Below, piece by piece: positions 1-7,886 of a DNA stretch of 64,000 nucleotides. Position 1 is the stretch's first letter; every line of letters starts with the position of its first letter. The translations under genes and the position numbers were made by a program. The stretch spans positions 1 through 64,000 of the forward strand of contig CAZQMV010000001.1 in assembly GCA_964594635.1 (NCBI GenBank), read 5' to 3'. A model generated the notes under the pieces. That model did no database searches, was not told the origin of the DNA, and saw only the letters and a list, made by a program, of their open reading frames with translations. Origin of the DNA: Berkiella sp964594635 (GTDB taxonomy: Bacteria; Pseudomonadota; Gammaproteobacteria; Berkiellales; Berkiellaceae).

Positions 1-3000
1 GGTGCTGCTGCTGGTCCTGCTGCTGCTGGTTTTGCTGCTGGTTGCCCTACTGGAGGCGCTGGTGGTGGCGGTGGTACAGGTGCTGCTGCTGGTTTTGCTG
101 GTTCTACTGCTGGTTCTACTGGTTTTGCTGCTGCTGGTTTTGCTGCTGCTGGTTGCCCCACTGCTGCATCGGTTTGTGGAACTTCTGGTTCAGCTACTTC
201 AGCTACTTTAGCTTTTTGTTTTTCTGCAAATTCGATCATCTTTTCTTTAGAATATTGATCTTTTCGAGGATACCTTGAATTTGATGTGTAAATCTCTGCT
301 TGATACATACCGTTTTGCATTCTTGTAATGTTTACTATGAGATCTTTTGGAACGGACCTATATTCTTGAATATATTCTTCAATATATTTTTCAACAATAT
401 ATTTTTTAGCAGCTTTAGTTATATCCTTTGATAAAATAGGCTCATCTGTACTCATTGGAACAGGATCAGGATTACCTTCGACACCCATGAGAGAAGGAGG
501 AGATCCTTCTTGTGGGGTTCGTGGTGGGTTTCGTGGTGGGGTTCTGCGCATTTTCTTATTAATGGCAAAAGTTGTTACTTGAACAGGTGCATCACTAATA
601 CTGACGCTTTTTTTCTTTTTTGCTGCTGGTTCTACTGGTTCTGCTGCTGCTGCTGCTGCTGCTGCTGGTCCTGCTGGTTCTACTGGTTCTACTGGTTTTG
701 CTGCTACTGGTTTTGCTGCTGGTTGCCCTAATGGAGGCGCTGGTGGTGGCGGTGGTACAGGTGCTGCTGCTGGTTGCTTAGGCGCTGCTGCAGGCGGCGG
801 ATTCGCTGCATCTGCTTTTCGTGGCGGCGGTGGCGGTGGTACAGGTACTGCTGCTGGTTTTGCTGGTTCTGCTGCTGGTCCTGCTGCTGCAGATTTTGCT
901 GCTGCTTTAGTTTGAGGCGGTGGCGGTGGTACAGGTACTGCTGCTGGTTTTGCTGGTTCTACTGCTGGTTGCCCTAATGGAGGTGGTGGCGGCGGTACAG
1001 GTGCTGCTGCTCTTTCTTTAGCTAGTTGTTCTTTAGGTTCTGCTCGTGAAAATTGTATCGGATCGAGTGAAGCTTTAAGTACAGCCTTATCATTAAAAGC
1101 AACATTGAGATTCCTAACATCGGCATTTGTGGATATACTAGCGTCAACACTTTGATAGCCACCTTCATTTCCTATCATTGCATGAGGATCTCCTGTATTT
1201 GTCACAGCTGTCACGAATCCTGGGGGATTATCTGAAAGTGCATCCATCACTCCAGCACCTCCCCATTGGAGTCCAATATCGGTGGCTACTTTTTCTATTG
1301 CCTTTAATTTCTCCATTATTTGTGGGTTTTTTTTATCTTCACTAAAAGGTAATTGTAATTGTCCAATTTTTCCTAACAGATTTTTACGTTCTTGTTCAGG
1401 CATATTTTTAATTGCATTTAATCCATTCTCAATACCTGTTAAACGCGCAAGTAAAATCTGCGGATGATCTTTGCCCCCTTCTAATCCGCTAGCAAAAAAC
1501 CCCATGCCTGCTTTTAGGAAACGGAAATTAATTTTCTCATCTTCCCCAAGCTCCATATTCCCTTGTGCGCCAGCGGCTTCTAGTGCTTGCAAAAACTCAA
1601 ATTGAATGCCAATAGCAACTTGGTCTAAATCCAATGTACCTTTAACGCTGCCCCAAGTAACGTCTAGTGAATTTTCAGATGGCTTAGGGGGTCTTTGTTG
1701 ACCATACATCGCTTGATACATATCATTTTGCCAAGCAGCATAGGTAGGATCAATTTGAGTAGGATAGAAAAACATACCACCGGTATTGCGTTTATCGCCT
1801 TGCCATTGCAGCCCCGCCTGATCGATTACTATCATTTGTTGAGGAGGTATTTTTTTTATGACTTCTTTATTGTGAGGATAAGGATAACCTCCAGACTGTT
1901 CAACCTGAACTTTACCTGAAACTGTTGTAGATTTAACTAGACATCTGATCCTTGCTATTTGATCATCAGTTAATAGCCCCTTGTACAACGCAGTTTTTAT
2001 TACGCCATCAACATTAACTGCTTCATTACGTGCAAGAATTTGTAAGTGGCGAGCAGTAAAATCTTCTGGGTTAGAGGGAAATTTTTCTGACTTGCCAGTA
2101 TAGGGGTTGGAAAAGGCAGCGCCCAAAATGTTGCTCTTTCGAATAGTATCTTGAAAAGCCCTGAGAACACTGGGAGGGCAGTGTATTTGAATTTTATCAG
2201 CATTGTTTAAGGAAGCCGCACCATCACGATGTGCCAGTACTTTTTTCACGTCTAATGTGCTTGGTGCTGCTTCAGCGCTTTCAACCATCGCTTGTTTTTG
2301 TTCAGCAATTGCTAGTTTAATTGAAGTTTGAACTTGCTTCTTAGTAAAACCAAAATCGACCATGATGCTGAGCGCATTCGTCATATCCCTTGGTGAAATA
2401 TTAGGATATTTCTTTGCGATTTCTTTGACTGCTTTTTCTAGATCAATGCTTTCACCGTTTTTATCTTGAATCGAAAACTGATTTTTGAGTTCTTTTAATA
2501 CATCCTTCTTGACTTCTTGCTTATGGTTTGACTCCATGGCATCTAAAAGTTTTAAATGATTTTGAAGAGGCTGAATTATTTTTTGATTTTCTTGCTGTTT
2601 TTCCTGGGTTTCTGCTTGTCGTTTGGCTTCATTAATGAATGTTCCAATGACAGAAAGATTATTTTGAAGTTTCGTTATTTGCTCAAAGTTAGGATTTGTT
2701 TCTGGAGTGTTTTTCAAAAGCTCTTTGAATAAAAGATCAATCCTCGGCAATCTTTGTATGCCATTAATTGCCAAAGCATTTCCATCATAGGGACGGAATG
2801 CTAGAGAAAATTTTCCATTTGAAATTTTAGCAGGAATAACTTGGTAATTATTTGCAAATTGTACAAGAAAAGGTCTGGCAATTCTTAATAAGTTTTCAAA
2901 TTCTTTCAGATCAGGTTTTTCTAATGCCGAAATCATTTGTAATGATATATTACTGAGTGCCTGCGATGTTTTTAACATAACCTCTAACTTATCTTTGTTG

Positions 3001-4460
3001 CAGTTCTTTTTCTCTTCTGCAGATAATTTGTCATAACCTGATAATATTTTATCAATAAGATCATTATCAAATTTACCTAAAGCCTTTTGATGAATTATCT
3101 CGGTTGTTATGAGTTCCCTATAAACAAAGGTTGCTGCTGCTGTTAAGCCTAATTTAGCTGCTGGAGAAGGGGGTAGCGGCACATCATCAGGAGGTGGTGG
3201 TCCAGCATTAGGCATCACTGCTGCATCGGTTTGTGGAACTTCTGGTCCTGCTGCTGGTTCTACTGCTGGTTCTGCTGCTGGTTCTACTGCTGGTTTTGCT
3301 GCTGGTTTTGCTGCTGGTTTTGCTGCTGGTTTTGCTGCTGGTCCTGCTGCTGCAGATTTTGCTGCTGCTGCAGTTTGAGGCGGTGGCGGTGGTACAGGTA
3401 TTACTGCTGGTTTTGCTGCTGGTTCTGCTGCTGCAGATTTTGCTGCTGCTGCAGTTTGAGGCGGTGGCGGTGGTACAGGTACTACTGCTGGTTTTGCTAC
3501 TGCTGCTGGTCCTGCTGCTGGTTCTGCTACTGCTGGTTCTACTGGTTTTGCTGCAGCGGACTCTACTGCTGGTTTTGCTGCTGCTGGTCCTGCTGCTGGT
3601 TGCCTTAATGGAGGCGCTGGTGGTGGCGGTGGTACAGGTATTACTGCTGGTTTTGCTGCTGGTTCTGCTGGTCCTGCTGCAGCGGATTCTACTGCTGGTT
3701 TTGCTGCAGCAGGTTCTACATCATCCCAGTCATCATCAATATCATTCTTTCCATCTATGTCTTTTCTTCTGGCTTGAAGAGCTCCGGCTAGAAGTTGTCC
3801 AAATCCACTTGCCACATCACTTTTTTCCGTAGCTTTGGAATTCTCGGTTTTGGGCAACGGTGAGCGAGGTACCGGTGTTGCCGGTACTCGAGGTCGAGGT
3901 GCCGGTACTCCTGATGGTGGAGGCGGTGGAGGTGGTGGTCCAGCACTTGTTAATGGTGGTGGTGGCGGTGAACCCATTTGAGGTGGTGGCGGTGGCAAGC
4001 TGCCGCCAGGGTTGATATCTAAGGGGATCTCTTGTTCTTTTCCTAATCTTTTAGCAACAACAGCTTGAATGAACGCTTCTTGTTTTTGCGGATCATTAAT
4101 GAGCGCATTTACCTTTTCCATGTTAAGAGATTTGTTAATGTTTAAAAGATTGTCTCTTAAAATGCCATTGAGTAGAATACCTTCTTGAAAATCAACGAAA
4201 GTGACATCCAGTTTATTGTTTTCGTCAAAGGAGGCATTAAGGTTCACTTTTTTCAATAAAGCGAGAACAAAGTTTTTAGTCTCATCATCCACAGGGGTCG
4301 ATGTTACAGGCTTTACAGGTTTAGGCGAGGGAGGCACATCATCAGGTATTCCTAACATTTTCTGCTGAAGAAATGCACTGAATTCCGCCATATCGATGGA
4401 CTCTGCTGAATCTGGTGCTGCCTCTGGCTCTTCATCATCCCAATCGTCGTTATTACTCAT
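1..4460 (-). CDS. Giant Pro/Ala-rich repeat protein, partial (C-terminus beyond window)
   Basis: I translated this frame line by line: it starts at ATG 4460 and has no stop down to base 1, giving at least 1486 codons. It is open at the left edge. Layout: acidic N-terminus with DDWDDEEPE; poly-proline cluster at about residues 151-188; Ala/Pro/Lys/Glu repeats at about 247-427; a charged, probably helical region at about 427-1151; more Ala/Pro repeats at 1151-1287; a small globular-looking part at 1291-1421; and repeats again from 1431. PVPPPPP occurs eight times, and EVPQTDAAV twice (DNA 161-187 and 3220-3246, identical). The DDWDD-EP motif recurs near residue 245. I see no signal peptide and no recognised catalytic domain. 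Such proline tracts bind profilin, SH3 or WW domains in eukaryotic actin regulators, so a secreted host-directed protein is plausible. That function is inference; the open frame is direct. Confidence 0.85.
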   Translation of the reverse strand, partial: MSNNDDWDDEEPEAAPDSAESIDMAEFSAFLQQKMLGIPDDVPPSPKPVKPVTSTPVDDETKNFVLALLKKVNLNASFDENNKLDVTFVDFQEGILLNGILRDNLLNINKSLNMEKVNALINDPQKQEAFIQAVVAKRLGKEQEIPLDINPGGSLPPPPPQMGSPPPPPLTSAGPPPPPPPPSGVPAPRPRVPATPVPRSPLPKTENSKATEKSDVASGFGQLLAGALQARRKDIDGKNDIDDDWDDVEPAAAKPAVESAAAGPAEPAAKPAVIPVPPPPPAPPLRQPAAGPAAAKPAVESAAAKPVEPAVAEPAAGPAAVAKPAVVPVPPPPPQTAAAAKSAAAEPAAKPAVIPVPPPPPQTAAAAKSAAAGPAAKPAAKPAAKPAAKPAVEPAAEPAVEPAAGPEVPQTDAAVMPNAGPPPPDDVPLPPSPAAKLGLTAAATFVYRELITTEIIHQKALGKFDNDLIDKILSGYDKLSAEEKKNCNKDKLEVMLKTSQALSNISLQMISALEKPDLKEFENLLRIARPFLVQFANNYQVIPAKISNGKFSLAFRPYDGNALAINGIQRLPRIDLLFKELLKNTPETNPNFEQITKLQNNLSVIGTFINEAKRQAETQEKQQENQKIIQPLQNHLKLLDAMESNHKQEVKKDVLKELKNQFSIQDKNGESIDLEKAVKEIAKKYPNISPRDMTNALSIMVDFGFTKKQVQTSIKLAIAEQKQAMVESAEAAPSTLDVKKVLAHRDGAASLNNADKIQIHCPPSVLRAFQDTIRKSNILGAAFSNPYTGKSEKFPSNPEDFTARHLQILARNEAVNVDGVIKTALYKGLLTDDQIARIRCLVKSTTVSGKVQVEQSGGYPYPHNKEVIKKIPPQQMIVIDQAGLQWQGDKRNTGGMFFYPTQIDPTYAAWQNDMYQAMYGQQRPPKPSENSLDVTWGSVKGTLDLDQVAIGIQFEFLQALEAAGAQGNMELGEDEKINFRFLKAGMGFFASGLEGGKDHPQILLARLTGIENGLNAIKNMPEQERKNLLGKIGQLQLPFSEDKKNPQIMEKLKAIEKVATDIGLQWGGAGVMDALSDNPPGFVTAVTNTGDPHAMIGNEGGYQSVDASISTNADVRNLNVAFNDKAVLKASLDPIQFSRAEPKEQLAKERAAAPVPPPPPPLGQPAVEPAKPAAVPVPPPPPQTKAAAKSAAAGPAAEPAKPAAVPVPPPPPPRKADAANPPPAAAPKQPAAAPVPPPPPAPPLGQPAAKPVAAKPVEPVEPAGPAAAAAAAAEPVEPAAKKKKSVSISDAPVQVTTFAINKKMRRTPPRNPPRTPQEGSPPSLMGVEGNPDPVPMSTDEPILSKDITKAAKKYIVEKYIEEYIQEYRSVPKDLIVNITRMQNGMYQAEIYTSNSRYPRKDQYSKEKMIEFAEKQKAKVAEVAEPEVPQTDAAVGQPAAAKPAAAKPVEPAVEPAKPAAAPVPPPPPAPPVGQPAAKPAAAGPAAA

Positions 4461-4558
4461 AACTACACGCTACCTATTTTTAACTGTTTATATATGCGAC
4501 TAGCAAAAATAGAGAATAGTTCCGTGATTTAGAAGAAAATTAAGATGATGTACGCGAA

Positions 4559-5380
4559 TTAACGCAATCGGCGCTCGATGCCTGAAATAACGATTAATTT
4601 AGTGGCAAGTTCTTCAATAGAAAGGTTGGTAGAGCTTAAGTAGGGGATATGCTCATGATGAAAAATAGCTTCAACGGTTTTCACTTCATTTTCACATTGG
4701 GCTAAATTGGCGTATTGGCTGTTGGGACGGCGACCTTGACGGATGGCATGAAGGCGTTTGGGATCAATTGTTAAACCAAATAATTTGCTGCGATAAGGTT
4801 TCAATGCTTTAGGTAAATGAGTTGAATGCAGATCTTCGTCCGTGATGGGATAGTTTGCAGCGCGAATACCAAATTGCATCGCAAGGTAAAGGCTCGTCGG
4901 AGTTTTCCCGCAGCGTGAGACACCCACTAAAATGACATCGGCTGTATCATAGCCATTGGTTCTTGCCCCATCATCGTAATTTAAAGCATAGTTAACGGCT
5001 TCTATGCGGGTGTTGTAAACATTACTATCACCTACCCCATGGATCCGTCCCATCACATTAGCCGATTGCACTTTTAGCTCATTTTCTAAACCAGGAATAA
5101 AGGTTCTGAAGAAGTCGACATAATAGGCTTGGCTCTGTTCAAGCTGGGTACGAATATCAGAATTAACGATGGTTGCAAAGACTATTGGTTTCTCGCCATC
5201 ATGCTCATAGGCTTCTTTGATCCGTTGAGTTGTTTCTGTTGCTTTCTCAGTTGAATCAACAAAGGGTAAAGTCACATGAACAAAAGGGATACCTTCAAAC
5301 TGAGAAATTAAACTCAATCCTAAGGTTTCAGCGGTGATCCCGGTTCTATCAGAGATAAAAAAAACAGTGCGCTGCTTCAC
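4559..5380 (-). CDS. ppsR: PEP synthase regulatory protein (bifunctional kinase/pyrophosphorylase)
   Basis: A 273-residue protein of the DUF299/PpsR family, which uses ADP to phosphorylate and inactivate phosphoenolpyruvate synthase and uses phosphate to reactivate it. The family P-loop is visible as GVSRCGKTPTSLYLA in the middle of the protein. The N-terminus MKQRTVFFISDRTGITAE and the segment RIHGVGDS are also typical, and the length matches the family. The start is GTG (5378-5380); no better in-frame start is seen. It is divergently transcribed from ppsA, its enzyme target, across a gap of about 115 bp, the usual gammaproteobacterial pairing, so the two can share a control region. Confidence 0.93.
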   Translation of the reverse strand: MKQRTVFFISDRTGITAETLGLSLISQFEGIPFVHVTLPFVDSTEKATETTQRIKEAYEHDGEKPIVFATIVNSDIRTQLEQSQAYYVDFFRTFIPGLENELKVQSANVMGRIHGVGDSNVYNTRIEAVNYALNYDDGARTNGYDTADVILVGVSRCGKTPTSLYLAMQFGIRAANYPITDEDLHSTHLPKALKPYRSKLFGLTIDPKRLHAIRQGRRPNSQYANLAQCENEVKTVEAIFHHEHIPYLSSTNLSIEELATKLIVISGIERRLR

Positions 5381-5456
5381 AATGCAAAATGCATCCTCGT
5401 TCGTTTACCCACATTCAGAATAATCTAGAATTGTCGGCATGTCTTGTTCATTTGTG

Positions 5457-5462
5457 TATAAT
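5457..5462 (+). promoter_or_regulatory. Candidate -10 box of ppsA
   Basis: A perfect TATAAT lies 33 bases upstream of the ppsA start, in the ppsR/ppsA divergent gap. No good -35 box sits at 17 bases; the nearest TTGTCG (5431-5436) would give a 20-base spacer. The Shine-Dalgarno AGGAG at 5484-5488 fixes the ppsA start at 5495. Confidence 0.4.
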
Positions 5463-5494
5463 GGCTGCATCTAACCCCCCGTTAGGAGCCGCTT

Positions 5495-7885
5495 ATGTCA
5501 GCAAACACCCCATATATTATTCCTTTTACTGAGCTAGGTATCAAAGATGTAGATAGGGTGGGGGGTAAAAATGCCTCCTTAGGTGAGATGATTTGTCACT
5601 TAACCAAAGCTTCAGTTAAAGTCCCAAATGGTTTTGCCACCACTGCCGATGCTTTTCGCAGCTTTTTAGCTCAAGAAGGCTTAGCGACAAAAATTTATGC
5701 TGAGCTTGATAAGCTGGATGTTGAAAACGTCAATGAGCTGCGCGTCGTTGGTCAAAAAATTCGGCAATGGATCGTTGAGACGCCTTTTCAAAGTGAGCTT
5801 GTCGATGCCATTCATCAACATTATGAAGCACTTTGTGATGGTGAGCCACTCTGTGCTGTGGCTGTGCGCTCTTCTGCGACTGCTGAAGATCTGCCTGAAG
5901 CTTCATTTGCAGGGCAACAAGAAACCTTTTTAAATATTCGTGGTGAAGACAATATTTTAACCGCTATGAAAGAAGTGTTTGCTTCTTTATTTAATGATCG
6001 TGCTATTGCTTATCGTGTGCATCATGGCTTTGTGCACAAAGACATTGCTTTATCGGCTGGTATTCAAAAAATGGTACGAAGCGATTTGGCGAGTAGTGGT
6101 GTGATGTTTAGCTTAGATACCGAATCCGGATTTACGGATGTGGTTTTCATTACAGCCTCATATGGTTTAGGCGAAATGGTGGTGCAAGGGGCCGTGAATC
6201 CCGATGAATTTTATGTGCACAAGCCTACGCTTATTGCGAAAAGACCCGCCATTTTACGCCGAAATCTAGGCTCTAAACAGCTTAAAATGATCTATCAGGA
6301 AGACAGTGTGATTGAAGGAAATCATGCTTCGGTCACTAAGGTAGAAGTAGAGCCACAAGAGAGCACCGTTTTTTCATTAAACGATGCTGAAATTATTGAG
6401 CTTGCAGAGCAAGCACTGATTATTGAAAAACATTATGGCCGCCCCATGGATATTGAATGGGCTAAAGATGGCATTGATGGACAACTTTATATTGTACAAG
6501 CGCGTCCAGAAACCGTTAAAAGCCGCGAACGTTCCAAAGTGATTGAGCGTTATCATTTATCCCAGCGAGGCACCGTATTAGCTGAGGGTCGCAGCATTGG
6601 GCAACGGATTGGCACAGGCGTGGCTAAAATATTGCATGATGTGAGTGAAATGGACAAACTGCAACCAGGAGATGTGCTGGTTGCCGATATGACGGATCCC
6701 GATTGGGAACCTATTATGAAACGTTCTAGCGCGATTGTGACCAATCGTGGCGGGCGAACCTGCCATGCGGCGATCATTGCGAGAGAATTAGGCATTCCCG
6801 CCGTGGTGGGGAGCCATTCTGCCACGAGAGATATCAAAGAGGGTCAGCAAGTCACCATTAGCTGTGCAGAGGGTGATGTTGGCTATGTTTATGAAGGTAA
6901 ATTGCCCTTTGAAGTCAGAAGAATTGAACTTGATAAAATGCCACCTCTGCCTTTTAAAGTGATGATGAATATTGCCAATCCCGATCGGGCATTTGATTTT
7001 CAATCGTTACCCAACGCAGGCATTGGTTTGGCACGTTTAGAATTTATTATTAGCCAAATGATAGGTATTCATCCCAATGCTTGTTTGGCTTATTCACAAC
7101 AATCACCAGAAGTCAAAGCGAAAATTACCGCTAAAATTGCGGGCTATAAAGATCCTAAAACCTTTTATGTCACCAAATTAGCCGAAGGCATCTCAACGCT
7201 TGCTGGCGCATTTAGTCCCAATAAAGTGATTGTGCGTTTCTCTGATTTTAAATCGAACGAATACGCCAACTTAATTGGTGGTAAAAACTATGAACCCACT
7301 GAAGAAAATCCCATGATAGGATTTCGTGGTGCTTCGCGTTATATTGCTGCGAATTTTAAACCGTGCTTTGCTTTAGAATGTGAAGCGATCCGCTATGTGC
7401 GTGACACCATGGGCTTAACCAATGTTGAAGTGATGATCCCCTTTGTGCGTACCGTAAAAGAAGGAAAAGCGGTTTTAGAAACCATGGCAGAATTTGGTTT
7501 AAAACGCGGCGAGAATGGTTTACGGGTGATTATGATGTGTGAATTGCCATCGAATGCCATTTTAGCAGAAGCATTTTTACAGCATTTTGATGGCTTTTCT
7601 ATCGGTTCTAATGATTTAACGCAATTAACGCTTGGTTTAGATCGCGATTCAGGGATCATTGCTGGTCAGTTTGATGAACGAGATGAAGCCGTTAAATACT
7701 TAATGAACAAAGCGATCCAAGAATGTAAAAAGCAAGGAAAATATATTGGGATCTGTGGTCAAGGACCATCCGATCATCCTGATTTGGCTAAGTGGTTAGT
7801 GGAAAAGGGCATTGATACGGTTTCATTAAACCCAGATACCGTGCTAGAAACCTGGTTGTTTCTAGCGGGCAAACAGTTGAAATGA
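5495..7885 (+). CDS. ppsA: Phosphoenolpyruvate synthase
   Basis: A 796-residue enzyme converting pyruvate, ATP and water to PEP, AMP and phosphate, a gluconeogenic step in the cytosol. Domains in order are the N-terminal ATP-grasp-like nucleotide-binding domain (VGGKNASLGEM near residue 22; AVRSSATAEDLPEASFAGQ), the swivelling phosphohistidine domain with the catalytic His in GGRTCHAAIIAREL (about residue 425), and the C-terminal TIM-barrel PEP/pyruvate domain (GSNDLTQLTLGLDRDSG; GICGQGPSDHPD with the catalytic Cys). The length is normal for the family. The start is supported by AGGAG seven bases upstream. It ends one base before the convergent ankyrin gene. Activity is expected to be controlled by the adjacent ppsR product. 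Confidence 0.97.
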   Translation: MSANTPYIIPFTELGIKDVDRVGGKNASLGEMICHLTKASVKVPNGFATTADAFRSFLAQEGLATKIYAELDKLDVENVNELRVVGQKIRQWIVETPFQSELVDAIHQHYEALCDGEPLCAVAVRSSATAEDLPEASFAGQQETFLNIRGEDNILTAMKEVFASLFNDRAIAYRVHHGFVHKDIALSAGIQKMVRSDLASSGVMFSLDTESGFTDVVFITASYGLGEMVVQGAVNPDEFYVHKPTLIAKRPAILRRNLGSKQLKMIYQEDSVIEGNHASVTKVEVEPQESTVFSLNDAEIIELAEQALIIEKHYGRPMDIEWAKDGIDGQLYIVQARPETVKSRERSKVIERYHLSQRGTVLAEGRSIGQRIGTGVAKILHDVSEMDKLQPGDVLVADMTDPDWEPIMKRSSAIVTNRGGRTCHAAIIARELGIPAVVGSHSATRDIKEGQQVTISCAEGDVGYVYEGKLPFEVRRIELDKMPPLPFKVMMNIANPDRAFDFQSLPNAGIGLARLEFIISQMIGIHPNACLAYSQQSPEVKAKITAKIAGYKDPKTFYVTKLAEGISTLAGAFSPNKVIVRFSDFKSNEYANLIGGKNYEPTEENPMIGFRGASRYIAANFKPCFALECEAIRYVRDTMGLTNVEVMIPFVRTVKEGKAVLETMAEFGLKRGENGLRVIMMCELPSNAILAEAFLQHFDGFSIGSNDLTQLTLGLDRDSGIIAGQFDERDEAVKYLMNKAIQECKKQGKYIGICGQGPSDHPDLAKWLVEKGIDTVSLNPDTVLETWLFLAGKQLK

Positions 7886-7886
7886 T

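Noticed and set aside
2..3832. Plus-strand frames rich in Leu-Leu-Val or Cys-Trp-Phe
   Set aside because: They are antisense shadows of the GCT/GGT-rich repeats in the large minus-strand gene, which is open throughout.
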